The notes below the pieces were generated by a model, which was not told the origin of the DNA, made no database searches, and saw only the letters and a list, made by a program, of their open reading frames with translations. Shown piece by piece: positions 37,181 through 50,781 of a stretch of 64,000 nucleotides of DNA; position 1 is the stretch's first letter, and the number at the start of each line of letters is the position of its first letter. Source of the DNA: Ceratodon purpureus (taxonomy: Eukaryota; Streptophyta; Bryopsida; Pseudoditrichales; Ditrichaceae); assembly GCA_014871385.1 (NCBI GenBank), contig CM026424.1, forward strand, positions 11,565,115 through 11,629,114, given 5' to 3'. A program made the position numbers and the translations under genes.

Positions 37181-37310
37181 AGAATTTCCGTTCCGGCATT
37201 GTGTTGATTTTCCGTTGAGGATCGATTTCGCATTGTTTTCTTATTCCGGCGTTGTTTGGATCGTTTTTTTGAGCCCCGTGGTTAGAGTGATCGCGGTTTC
37301 GCTCCAAAGT

Positions 37311-38275
37311 GAGGCGACCTCGACTGCTCTGGTTCATGGCCAGTGTTCGATTTTGGTGAGCATTCTCGTTTTTCGGTGAGCATTTTGATCGTGCGCTTGC
37401 TTGATGGAGAATTAATTGCCTGTTGTTTTCTCTTTTTGTTTTCAGGCATTTGGAGCGGTCGTGGAGGTCGATTGAGGCTGCGAGGTTGATTGAGGCGACC
37501 TATTCCGGTTCGTTGCGTGGTGGCGTTCTTGGTGAGTACTCTTGTTGCCGTTCTCTGTTGCGTCTTTGCACTTGCTTGGTGAAGAACCGATTAGTTGTTC
37601 ACTTCTTTGCTCTACCTTTTGAGCGGTGATGGAGGTTGAGGCGACCTATTCATGGTTGCGTGGTGAGCGTTCTCCGATCCGTGCATTCTCGTTTGCTCTA
37701 ATTCTGTTGCGCTCCTGCGGTTGTTTGATAGAGAATTCGTTTCCGATCCTTTTCGCTTGGTTTTCTGCCGATTTCAGCGCTGATGGAGGTGGATTTCGCT
37801 GTGAATTGAGCGGTGACCTATCCACTGGTGCGTGGTGCCGTTTTTGGTGAGCGTTCTTCGATCTGTGTTTTCTCGTTTTGATTCTGTTGCACTCTGCGCT
37901 TGCTTGATGGAGAATTGATGTCTTCTTCTTTTCTTCCCTTTGTTCTACTTTTTGAGCTTTTGTAGTGCGCATGGAATCGCTGCTCATTGAGGCGAGCTAT
38001 TCCAGTTGAGGATCGATGTTGCGTGGTGAGCCTGGAAGCCTCGCATTCTCGTGTCAATTCTGTCGCTTATTTGACGAAGAACCGAATTTTATTCAGTTTC
38101 TCTCTCTTTTCGTTTTTATTTGTTTCAATCGTGTTTTAGCGCAAATGGAGGCTGGTTAAGTTGACCTATTCCGGATGGTTATCATTCTTCCTATTCCGCT
38201 TGCATGATGGAATCGGTTCCTCATTCTTTTCTCTCATAGTGCTCATGATTTCGCTGCTAATTGAGACGACCTATT
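37311..38275 (+). repeat. Degenerate tandem repeat of about 170 bp in the MAP3K leader
   Basis: The core GAGGCGACCTATTCC (variants GGTGACCTATCC, GGCGAGCTATTCC, GTTGACCTATTCC) recurs with GACC/GAGC at 37316, 37497, 37643, 37814, 37994, 38163 and 38268, spaced 181, 146, 171, 180, 169 and 105 bp. Between cores the units share GCGTGGTG, GGTGAGC(G)TTCT, CTCGTTTTGATTCTGTTGC and CTTGCTTGATGGAGAAT. It lies between the probable first exon and the first certain coding exon, so it is probably transcribed intron or leader. Confidence 0.75.
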
Positions 38276-40693
38276 CACGTTCATGATCGTTTGCTGCGTG
38301 GCGAGTTTCTGTGGCTTACATTGCATTCTGTGATTCGTAAACCCTCTTGAATTTCTTTGGACACTACGGTTTGTTCAGAAGATGCGATTCTTGTTCTTTT
38401 TTTTATTTGTGTTTGTGCTTCCGTCTTTGAATTTTGCTTTCATGAATATTTGTTGTTTTGCTGATACGATTTATTGCACATTGTTCGTGAGAGTAAGGCA
38501 ATTTGGAGTTCCTCCTTCTAGACATGGTAGGTGTCTGTTTTGTTCAACATATACGTGATGTTACAAAGGAGATTACCTCTTTCGTCTATAGTTTGTGTTC
38601 CATGCTTCCGCAAACACTACCTATTTTAGGAATGTTGTGTTTTGTTTGTCTTGAAGTACTGGTTATTAGTTTCATATGCTAAGGCGCGTATGTAAGCTAA
38701 GTTCTGCGAGCTTCATCGAGTTTGGCGACATTGCTGACGTATGTTGTGATGAATAGGTTGACCAGTCTCGTTATATAGCCTTTCTCCGTTTGCTTTTATT
38801 GAATGTTTGGCCCCATTGCGAGGTGGCAGAATTGATGAACGATCATTGTACCCTAAATATTGCAGGACGGACTTATGTGCATTCTGTAGCTCAAATGCTT
38901 GCTTTCAGTATTTAAGTTAAAATTTTGTTATGACATGTTTTAGAGATATTTTGATCGATCGAGAAATTTTCTTACTTAAATCTAGTTTCTTCACTTGATG
39001 TAAGTCACTACATTCGGAGAGGACAGAGACATTAATATTCATCTCAATCTTCCAACTCTGGTGAACTTCTTGACTCAAAAGTGGTTCACTTCATAGACGT
39101 TCAGCTGAACTTTGGATCTCATTCATCTGTTCGGATTCTACCTGTTTGGAAGTGTCTACCTGTCACATGAATTTTGGTGTTTCTCGCATTGAGTTATTTG
39201 TAGCTTATCCAGTTTCAGGGAGCAATAATTTTATGTGGTGTTCGGCACAGGATTCTGTAAGTGCCCCAGGGAAGGCCATGAGGAGTTGGTGGTGGCTATA
39301 TATTTGGATACTCACCTAAGTGTGGGGCCCGTCGACAGGACTCCATGGATTAATCACAAGCTCTGAAATAAATGCTCCTCACAACAGACATGTACAAGCT
39401 ACAAGTAACCAATTGCTTGCAGCACCAGGATATCTATATTTGTAATATTTTAGGTCGAGTCTTTTTGTAACAAACTGAAAAATGTTCACCTCTGTTTGGT
39501 GGTCCAGCTGCAGTGGATGATATGTGGTCTCAACACCAAGGGCTGCTCCAGGAACGAGATTCAACAGCATGACCCGTCAAATTAAGTCAAATTGAAGATG
39601 TCTCCACAACCGAAAGATTCGTTATGTTGAAAAAAATTGACAGAAAAGATGTGTGGCCTATTGGCTAAGTGTAGGTGCTTTTAAAGGCGACATATGCAAG
39701 GAGAAATCAAGAGTAAAGATATCCAAATTATGACGAGACGTATTGTATTGTATATTGAGCCCTAGCGTTAAGGTGCTGCAACACTTGTGCTTTTCAGCGC
39801 GCACGGTTCATAAACCAAGTACGATAGAGTCATTGACCACGATGGAATGTAGATTTGTGAAGCAGATTGTTTACAGTGCTTATCGAATAGTAGATTCGTT
39901 TTATAGATTTTGGAGGTACTTGGGATAGGGGTTGCTTACCTCAAGGTAGTCGTGAACGTCATAGGAGACGGCTGATACATGTGGATTGATCGTCTACTAG
40001 AATCTGGATTATATTGGCGGCCAGCCACCATGAGAAGCGCTCTGACTATGCATCATAATTGCAAGCTTCAGATTGGCCAACCTGCTGCATTTCAGGTTGA
40101 AGGATTATGAAGTCGACATGGATGCTCGGGAAGGCACTGTTGCATCAAGTGCTTCTTTCAAGTTGTAGTCTGGGTTAGTCACTTCTAATCCTGCTGATTT
40201 CCAGTACATATGTCAACAGTGATGGTACTTCGTGGGCTCGCATTATTGCATCCGTTTCGAAGGCTTCCTCATGACTAGTTCATTATTTTAAAGCAATATT
40301 ATTGCTGTTGGTGTTTACAGCACGTATTACTGTAGCCGCATACAGGTTTCTTAGAGTGCTTCCATCTGAGTTAATGCTTTCAAGCATCTCTCAGCAGGAC
40401 TGTATTTCTGTAATCTATTCTTTCGGTCTGAGCTAATTAACTTGAATTTTCCCAACTTGTAATAGGTGCACCTGACGACTTGCAGAAATTTGCGCTGCAT
40501 ATTGAGTTTGGTCTAGTTTCTTCGTTTCTCGTCTTATTGTAGGGTCTCGTCTATATTCAGCTGCATTATTCTCCAACATAACCATCCCACGAGTAACTCT
40601 CAGGGAGATGGGGAATTTGCAAATTTGCATCTATGATGAGAGATTATTATGTGTTCTTGATCTTGGAATTAATAATCATTGTTGTCCATCCAG
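38276..40693 (+). other. Probable 5' intron or leader of the MAP3K
   Basis: No coding segment is recognised. The stretch ends in a good acceptor (CATTGTTGTCCATCCAG, 40693) at the first supported coding exon. An alternative promoter within it cannot be ruled out. Confidence 0.4.
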
Positions 40694-40711
40694 GTTTGCT
40701 ATACCTGCATT

Positions 40712-43700
40712 ATGACAACCGAGGAGAGGCCATGGGCGCGGAGGGCACCCCCTGATGCAAGTGCGGGTTACAATATATTCACTGGGCAGCGCGTTCCCTC
40801 GGAGAACAACGAAGGAACTTCAGGTGGATCTTCACAGGCAAGCAACATGCAAGGAGTTGTTCATGGAGACGGAAATGGAGACAGGATGTGGTCTAATAGA
40901 TTTTCTAGCGCAGATTTTAATATGTTCAACAATATTCGTAATTCTATGAGCACCGATGGGTATACTTCGTTCGGCGCTCCAATGAACCTAGACGGGCCAA
41001 GTGTATCTAACAGACTTGGCAGTACAGATTTCAACATGTACAACAATATTCGTAATTCTATTGGCGCCGATGGGTATACTACTTTTGGTGCTCCAATGAA
41101 TCAAGACGGGTTAAATGTACCTATGGACGGTGTCTCTGGAAATAGGCAGATTTTTGGAAAGCCTCCGCTAGATCCTCTCCTCATTCCTCGATTTCAACCA
41201 AGTCCGGCATCCTCTCAAGCCAATTCTTTAATTTTTGAAGGCGGTGTTCCGCTCTCAGCTAGAAGGGGCTCACCGCTCAGGACTTCCTCGAATAGTCAAA
41301 CGCCAACAACCAGCTCCATGACTCCTACAGCGTCTGGTTCACCATCTTTGTTCGCCAGGAGGCGCGCATCTGCACCCGTCCCTGTGCAGCCCAGCAATTT
41401 ATCAAGAACTGGGGGTTTGCAGCCTCGTGTACCCAGCTCTCCCAATACAAGTCCCTGGCATGGTAGGAGTTCAAGTGACTCTATAACTATGACTCCTATG
41501 ATTCCTCGGACTCCATCTCCATCCGATCAGCATGTGAACGGTTCCTTCGGATACTATACCTTGGGAACGCCATTTCAGGTTTCCTTCTGACTCCTATGCT
41601 ATGATTTTTCTGACGGTGTCATCTTTATTAACTTCGTAACTTAGCAAAGGATGGTCCATTTCTCAGATGTAAGACGACTTGATGACGTGTTTGATTGTCC
41701 CTTCAGAATCGTATTTGATGCTTCATATTACTGACAATAAAAGCAACTAATTTGAGGATTTCTTCCTTTTAGCTAGCACATTGATTCGTGGTATAAATAG
41801 ATGTAGTGTTGTTTTATGCATGGGCTTACATTGTCTAATTTATTTCCATCGCAGATGTCTTTATTGTGATCACTTTCATCCTGAGTTTGTAGGCACCAAC
41901 GTGGTCGGTGGGATCTTCTAATGGAGCCTCACTTGATAATTCAGCCCCAAGATCTGCTAGCTATGGATATAACAGCTTTGGCATCGACTCTGGACAACTG
42001 CTGCAGTCCATCCATGCACTACCAAACCGTAGGCATACGTTCCCCGTTGAGTTTGCAGGCAAGTTTGCGAATACTCAGATCGCGAATATGTTACAGATTT
42101 TGTGTTGTGTTTTGAAGGAGGTTCTGATACAAAAGAACATATATCATTTTGTTTTTGTTCCTCACTGTCAATAGATCGTTCTATGTTTGCACACTCAATG
42201 TAACTGGTTATTTCTTGCGTTGGCGCCATACTAGCCATCTTTGAGGATCTCCTGATGGTTGATCAAAAGTTTTCAGCTGATTTTTGGTCTTCGTACCGCA
42301 TATTTCATTAATTTCTCTCATCCTAGTGTAGGTACATCGGACATGATGCGTGATTTATCAGCAATGAACCGCTCAAGGAGTGTACCTGCCAGCCCAGCGA
42401 TGCAATGGTCATCTGGTACAGGGTTTGGTAGAATGGAACATTCGGCACCTCCTTTTGGAGCGTTCGGACCCTTTGGAACAAGCTACTCAAGAGGAGGAAA
42501 CTACGTTGGAGATGCAGGAAATTTCGAAACAGCACCTACAGGTAGAAGATGTATTTCTCTACTCATTGAACCGGTACATGCCTTGTAACTTGAATAAGAG
42601 CTGGTTGTCAGTTTCATTCCGAGGGATTATTACAGACTGTTTGTATTTTCTCGTCACGACAAAAGTATGAACACTCTATAATGTTAAAGTCAAGTTTAAG
42701 AACTATCAAACATCTATTAATATGAAATGGTTCTTCATTCCTAGTATTTGCGTGTTAGTACTAAATCTTTCTTCATGCATGTGTTAAGGCATTTCTGGAA
42801 TAGGGTTACTCGAGGATGCAATCAGGGAACAGCACTTTGAGAGGGTGATAGCGCTTTTGGAGCAGGGCTTCAGTCCTAATGGTGAGCGAGGTTCTTCAAA
42901 GGTGGGTTGCGTGTTTTAAGTTCTAGCGTCACTTAAGTACATGTTGTCCAGAAGTAGACTTGTTACTGATATTTCGGTCTCATGCTTTCTTTCAAACGTC
43001 CTTTTCAGTGTCAATTATACTTTCTATCTCGTTACTGTAGCCCACGACAATCTCAGAATTGCATACCACATGGCAACTAGATCTCTTTATTTAGCACATG
43101 TGCTTATGGCAGTCTTGACTACCACAACTTATATCGGTCTTTTGGATGAATATAGATAGTCTCTTAGATTATGTTTTCATATATCGTTTAAGCATCTATG
43201 AAAACAATAAAGCTTTAGACAACGATTGTACTCTTATATTTCTCAGTGTTAGATTGTGAGCATGCTGTACACCTATAGTTTGAGTTGGTTTACGAGTACG
43301 TACTCACTGGTTCGATCGTAGTAGAAACACCACATTATTTGAATGCAGCGTTGGAGTCCGTGGCTCAATCTTCCGAAATGTTAAGTTAACTAACACAACC
43401 TCGTTCATTTGATATCAGACTCCACCATTATTATTTGCAGTTAGCACCGGAAATGAGAGACTTGTGAAGCTGCTTCTTGACGCTGGGGCCAATGTCAATG
43501 GATGTGATAGTCGACAATATACTGCTCTGCATTACGCCGCAGCTTCTGGATACCGGTAATGCTTCACAGATCGAAAACTACATAAAGGTTCTACAAAAGA
43601 GAAATCTGACCATCACTATAATTAAGAATCTGGAAAATTAATCTCTTATCACAATTAGAAAATTAATATGCTTTGAGTGTCCACTAGTGTAGTTTTGTTA

Positions 43701-46700
43701 TGACACGCAACTTGTGGACATGTAAAGTGGCTGATCGCTAGTATCGCCTTCTCGTACATTGACTAGATGCTATCCACTATAAGACTTAGTACATTGTTTC
43801 ATATTCAAGCCCTGGTTTTTATGATCTAACATGGTGAGCCTTTTACGATGGTCAGGGGCATAGTGAACATTCTGCTTGCTGGTGGAGCAAACATATATGC
43901 TAAAACCGATGGTGATCTTTTACCTGTTCAGTTGGCAATTGACGCATCAATTTATGAATATCTAAGTGCACGAATGAAATTGGACATGGAAGGTCGGATG
44001 AGCCCTAGACAAGCCAAATTTGCTTCTCCAGGTTCTTTGAATTTTTCAAGTTTCCAAAGACCTGCTAGCGCTGATCAGGATCAGTGGACAGAGCACGGTG
44101 CTCTAGGTGTAGCAGCAAATAAAGGAGGGGGTTATCAAGACCGTGAGTTAAGGAGTCCCGTTCAAGGTTTTGGAGAGGGTACGCACATGCAGCCAGGAAT
44201 TGGGGGGATTCAAAGGCAAAGTTCTCTGGACTCTGCCAGCCAGGCTGTTGGATCAAGATTAAAGGACTGGGAAACTTTCAGGAATTCAGCGTCGAACTCA
44301 GCGTCTGAGCCTGTTCACCAAGTTTCGATTCACAGGGCCTTTATCAGTCAAAGACCAAATGTTGTCTCAAATGAGTGGAGTAACTCTGAATTCAACCAAG
44401 GCATGGATGTGTTGATGCAGGATGGAACCGGTTATTCCAAAGGTTCATTTACGAGGCCATTGTCCGAACAAGTATTACAAGAAATGTATGGCTTTGTTGA
44501 TATCTTTCTTATTTTTGTGGATTTTGATTACTGCTAGGAGTGAAAATTTCAGAGAATATGGGTTCTAAGGACCTACTGCTGAATAAAGGGAAAGATGTTT
44601 TGTATGAAATATTATAATCAAGCACTAATTTTTTATATGATTCTGTGCAGACCTCCCCTTCAAAGATCATCTAGTGCTCCTGTTGAGTCATGGCACAAAT
44701 CAGATGCATTTCAGTCAGATGTGCTACCCCAAAGCAGCGATCCTGTTGAACAGAAAAACTCTTCTACGAATATGGTTCTGCTGCCCGTAGTTCCGAATTC
44801 ACCATCAGGCGTTGAGCAGAAAGCCTTAGATGACCAGAAAAGTGGGTTAAAGACAACAAATTCTTTGCTTCAAGTTACGTCCACCGAAGCACAAGGAGCT
44901 GCGCACGAAGCTAAGACCGGAACTGATTCTTCAGATACAAATCATCCTCAGGAAACTGAAGTTTCGAAGATAACAGATGACAATGAAGAACTTGAGTCTG
45001 AAGGTGTTAACGTTCGAGAGCGCACAGCCGAGATGCGAAAGAGGTTTGCACGTGCTTGCGATAGCATGGCTCCTTCTATGATGGAGAAGTTCAGAGCAGC
45101 AACCACATCTGGTCGTTCACTGGAACTACATGAGATTGAGGAGATGCTTGGTGAAAAGGCATCAGGAACACCACAAGCACCTGAAACTCCACGACAAGTA
45201 GGTGAATCCCAAGGTACAGTATCAGAAGTCATGTCTTAGAAAGTACACTATATCATTTCTGCTACAACAAATGAATTAGAAAGTGTTGGAGATTTGTTGA
45301 AAAACAGTCCGTGTCCAAATCTGTCTTCATTGGTTTGTCAATTTATCTACAAGTGGTTCGTTGTGATCCAGCTCTGACACTGACTATGATTTTTATTTAT
45401 TTGTTTGCTCCATGTTGATTTGATTTAGAGAAATCTGATACACGAGCTATGGACAGCTCCCAAGGATCTTCTTCTAGCTCACAGAAAGGAAAAGCAGACT
45501 CTGTAGATGTTCCTCCAGCTTCTGCATTAAAAGGAGATGCGAGAAAGATGAAAGAAAAGAAAAAAACGGTTACATTTGCACTAGCAGATTCACCGAGCGA
45601 AGAAGACCTTGCTCTCATTCGAGAGGATTGGCACGAAGCAGCACGATCAGGTAAATAATACTTTCTCATCATAGCACAAAGATCATTTGACTGATGTTTT
45701 TAACTGCAAAGAACACAGTAGGTCTCAACATGAAATCACGCATTGGCTACGAAATATCCAATTATAAAAATTAATCACTACAGTAGCCTATGCGTGGTTT
45801 CATGCTGTCAATCATGACTCTCAGCAGTATTGTAATCGTCTGGTTATATTACAGGTTGTGTAGGTTGCGGCAAACCTGGGTGTGAAGGACAATGTCTTGC
45901 TCCAGAGAAACTACCATCTATTTCCGCAAGTGATGTTGCTTCTTGCAGCAGCAGCAGCAAAACCGCTTCGGAGGAGCTTTTTACCGCTCCGAAGCCAGTT
46001 CGCACAGGGACTGTTCGGTGGACAAGAGGAGAGTTGCTTGGTGAGGGTGCATATGGGAAGGTAGTAACCAACTTCTTCAAATTCTGAAATTTTGTGCGGA
46101 ATTTTTATCTTCCATGTCAGCTGTTATACCAACATCAAACTCTCTTATCGTCAAACAGTTGTTTTGTTTTTCATGACTTCTTTCATATCTTGTCAATTTT
46201 ACTCGTTCCTTGTTACCATTGTCAGGTCAGATATTACTTATACTCGCCTTGCAGGTTTTTGCTGGACTCAACCAAGATACGGGTGAGCTGATGGCAGTAA
46301 AGCAGTTGAAGTTAGATACCGCAGCCGAAGGACAGGAAAGACAATTTTACTTGGCAGCATTAGAACGGGAGATTGCTTTCTATAAGACCATGAGGCACAA
46401 GCACATTGTAGGTTACATTGATATGGAGCAAGATCTTGAGACTGGCAGTCTCTACGTCTTCTTAGAGTATGTATCTGGTGGCTCCATTCAAAGGTAGAAC
46501 ACAATCCTGACCCTAAAACGATGCGAAGTGGATATGTATTCCCATCTTGAAATTGATGTCAAGCTACACTATTGACGCTTTAGGATTTAATTTTTCCACT
46601 TGCTTATCCCTACGTCGCTTATCCGGCTGCGCTATAAAATTGATTTACCGTGTTTTTGAGATAATAGTCGAAATTTTCCTGTTATTTCTACCGGAGTGAT

Positions 46701-48573
46701 ATGCAGCTTTTGGACATATTTGGAAGAGGTGTTGCAGTTTCACTTCACCTTTTCATGTTTGAGCATATTTTCTGTCGTATTAGTGAACCTCAGAATTTCA
46801 GCCATACATAACCGTGCAACACCTAACTGAGTGTTATCTAGGTGTCTGATTTCATCTCCTCCTACAAGGTCGCTCTCTCCCTCTTTCTCAATAGAAGACC
46901 ATGTCCAATGCAATCTTGTTGCTGTTTACCATTTCTGATAGCGACGCCTAATGAAGGGTCTTTTTGACTTTGCTCTTATTTTGTAGCATGCTTGAGAGGT
47001 TTGGACGCTTCAGTGAGCCGTTGGTGCGGGTGTACACCCGACAGCTTCTTCTGGGACTAGAATATTTACACGGGAAAAAAATAGTACATAGAGACATCAA
47101 GGGTGGCAACGTGCTTGTGGATGCTGATGGGGTTATTAAGCTGGCCGACTTTGGAGCCTCAAAGGTATTTATATATATGACTTCTCCGTTCTTGCATTTT
47201 GGAAGAGAGTTGGTCGGAAAACACCATATTTTATTGAAACTTATTCTTTTATGTGGAGCATTCAAGGATAAATGTTTTCGAGTAAATTTGAATGAGACGT
47301 ATCTTCCTGTAATAGACATCTACATACCTGAGAGCTCGTACCTCATTTTTTCTGTAAGAGAGAGATTGCTTTTTCCATGAGCATGATATGTTTGTCCTTG
47401 TCGTGCCCAGCGTTTTAGATTCAAGCATGTTAGGCAAATGAAGTCTTGGAGATAATAATACTTGCCTGTACATTCACTGCGACATTCAGTTTCTCTATAT
47501 GGTTCATGAAACATGGAAGTGTTAGTTGAAAGTTTTAGCTTGGGTGGAATGATGGAACTTACTACAAGTCGGTTCTTCTTTTGATCTCAGGCATTCCATG
47601 ACCCGACACAAACTGATGGGTTCAAGTCTATCAGAGGATCTGTGTTCTGGATGGCGCCGGAGGTTATCAAAGGCGATGGCTATGGTCGCAGAGCGGACAT
47701 TTGGAGTGTTGGCTGCACAGTGGTCGAAATGCTCACAGCTGTGTAAGAACTTGTTTTTCTCTAAAAAGAATCTCTCTGATCAGTGCGATGGAAAACTCAG
47801 TGTCGTCAAAATGATTTTCTCAACATCTTGTTTGGATTGATATGTGATCGGGAGCTTTGATATTCCTTCAATTCAAATGATGTTAAGGTTTGCTCGTGCC
47901 TGGTTTTATATTTGTATGTGTCTGATGAAACCATTGGTAAGTATTTGTATTCACCAAAGACTTGTCTTTCTATATCACAGGCATCCTTGGCCAGGGATGG
48001 ACAATACCTGGACCGCCATCTTTCACATTGCCAAGGCCAGCAGTGGCCCTCCTATTCCTGAAGGAATTTCTGAAGTTATCGAGGATTTCTTGTCCCGTTG
48101 CTTTCAGCTTGACCCCAAAAAACGGCCAACATCAACTGAGGTAAGCTCCATCATTCTATTATATCTTTGCTGTTTCTGTCTAATTACTTTATTGTATGAT
48201 CGTTATGGAACCGTCAGATGGTTTCAAAACCCAAAGATTACTTACAATACCGCTTGTTTGGACACGACATTGGCAACTTTCAATTCCAAGCAATTGTTTC
48301 TGATCTAAAGGACCTGTGATACAAATTTCAATGTAGAGTGCAGTGACATGGTTAAACTAGAAAAATAAACCAGCAATTTAGATCCTACAAGTTGGTGCAT
48401 TGCAATGGCTTTTTCTGGTAAGCAATGAAGCCTCTGTCCCAGAAGGTAGAGAACTAATCTTCATAACATTTTTAAATAATACAACATACTTGATGTATAG
48501 TGCTAATCTAAGAACTTGGGTTGAGCAGCTTCTTCAACATCCATTTGTTGCGGAGACTCCACCTGAGACATGA
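40712..48573 (+). CDS. Ankyrin-repeat MEKK-class MAP kinase kinase kinase
   Basis: Fourteen coding exons join in frame to 1,295 residues: 40712-41578, 41893-42058, 42332-42541, 42789-42901, 43419-43555, 43856-44485, 44651-45213, 45429-45650, 45855-46060, 46255-46493, 46987-47164, 47591-47742, 47981-48140, 48529-48573. Residues 1-414 are Ser/Pro/Gly-rich and disordered with a 38-residue tandem duplication (61-136). Residues 415-540 form about three ankyrin repeats ([40 protein letters not shown]). A Cys cluster (971-983) precedes the kinase domain: P-loop GEGAYGK (1032-1038), Lys1054, HRDIKGGN (Asp1154), DFG (Asp1172), [10 protein letters not shown]. The HRDIKGxN...LADFGASK string is of the ANP/NPK1-MEKK type, so it should phosphorylate MAPKKs. 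Intron 2 is GC-AG. An upstream coding exon (37064-37177) is possible. All catalytic residues are present. Confidence 0.93.
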
Positions 48574-50781
48574 TGAATCGTTTGCAAACAACTATATTAA
48601 AGAAGAAAATGACAAAATCCTAGCAGACCCAGATTTTTGAGGACGTTCTGCTAGTCCTTTCTAGCTCTAATAATTTCAGAAAGGAAACAGGAAGAGGTCC
48701 TATGAACAAGAGGCGATGCTTCAATCATTGGCCCTCACCCTCAGCAAAAGCTCTATATGCATAGCTACTGTATCGTACACTTCGACTATTGCACACATAA
48801 TTCTTCATGTATAACGAAGCAAATGATTGGAAGTATAACAATTCAAATGTATCTATGTACAATATACTGATTCTGTCTACATTTTCTGCCAGTTTTGCAC
48901 AATTAAATCATGCCCTAATATTGAATGTGAGAACTTTCGAGTACATTATAATATTATGCAGTACCAGGTTGTACTTACCTAATGGCCCACTTACACCAAA
49001 AAACGTTGGGTTGGAACCAATGGAATGGGGAGTTTTCATTGGTAGATAAACGTTGGGATCTAATTTTTGAATTTATATCAAGAAAAAGTTGGGTTGAAGT
49101 TCATGTTTTTCTCCATCAATGAAAATCTGGTTGGAATCTTTCATGGCAAAATTATAATATATTTTCCTCGGGTTTCAACCCATTAGAAGTAGTAAATTCA
49201 TGGACTTAATTATTCATTGAGTTTAACCACAAACTCTTGTCTCAAAAAATTTTGCAACCTCAAAATATATTATTTGAAAAAAATGATAGACAATCAGGGT
49301 TTTTGCAATTTTATTGATTTTGGATTTTGATGTTCTAGTTACTATCATTATCTTAGTGTGGGCCATGGCACTTCTTTTTGGATGGTAACCAATGACGAAT
49401 TCACAAATGACCATCTAAAATGATTTGTTACTATTCAATAAGTATTAAAGTGTTACATTTCAATCCATAACAACAAATTTCAGTCATAGATGGTCAATAT
49501 TCTTTTGTCATCAAGCATAAAAAGAAATTTCGAGTTTTGGTATACAATAAAACATTGATGACATAAAACATGAATCTAACCAAATAGATGTAATTTGAAA
49601 TTCACAATCTACAACTCCATTTTCATCATCAACGTATAATGTATCCTTCTACACATTTTTTGTAAGAAATATTTGTAATTACAAACTTAGACCTTATCAC
49701 CTTGGGTGCTTTAGGTATCACTTAGACTTCCTATGTTTAGTCAACTCTTATATTGTAAAGTTGACTAGGAACAGACCTTAAAGGAAATATGAAATTCCAA
49801 CCACTATTTGGGGAGAACCAACATTAATTACAAATTGGCCGACTAATTTTACAAAATAACTACTTGACATTCAAAATTTTCAGCTAAAAACCAAAACAAA
49901 ATGTATGATACTTACGTGATACCTATACAATGGTCAGACAATAACCGAATGAATTGAAAGTTGAAAATGAATTCATAGTTGAGACTGCTTGTTTACCAAA
50001 AATATAGGATAAATTCCTCATTTTCTCAGAAAACTCTCTAGACAATAAATTCTCCTTCAAAACACCCGGCCTCGGCTTTTAATTTCACAAACCAAATAAC
50101 ATGAGCCTACTACACATGTTGATATGATGCATGAGGAGCTCAGCAAGCCTAGCAAGGGCAATACACTGGTAAAGAACTCACAAGTAGCTTTGAAGTTTGG
50201 CACAATCCGCCAATGATTCCATTATCTGGAAGGAGAGCCAAGTACTGTACAATGGTGCAAAGAGGACATTCACAGTACATGTACAGTCCGAGGCCTCCAA
50301 CTTTGAAAAGCCTCACTTGGGAAGCACTAGCACCAATCCCTGGGAAGGACAACTGCTCTGGCTAGGTGCGCCAATAATGGGACTAGCATAAATTAATTAC
50401 AAAGTGGATGCATGGAAGTAGCTCAAATTAATAGGATTCCTCTTCGGTTTTGGGTTCCCTCCGGTCTTTTGCACATGGTTTGGGTTCCCTCCTACTATGA
50501 TTTCTAAAAGAAAATTTCCTACTAGACCTTCAATAATTCACAAAAAAATGAATCAATAAAATTTCAAAAATATTGGGTTACACAAAATTTAACTTCTTAT
50601 AAGAGAAAATATAATAAAAATTGATTAATAGAAAATAACTATGGTACAATGATCACTACATGAACATATATATATATATATATATATATACGAGTAATCT
50701 ATAAGATAGGTTTTGATGGATTTGTGAAAGTAATAAAGATTGTTGGAAAAGCAACTAAGTCTTACAAAAATGTAAGAGTCG
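48574..50781. other. MAP3K 3' flank and AT-rich intergenic DNA
   Basis: The first few hundred bases will be 3' UTR. Beyond that no gene is recognised. An (AT)13 microsatellite lies at 50665-50690, and GGTTTTGGGTTCCCTCC is duplicated near 50450-50490. Confidence 0.45.
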
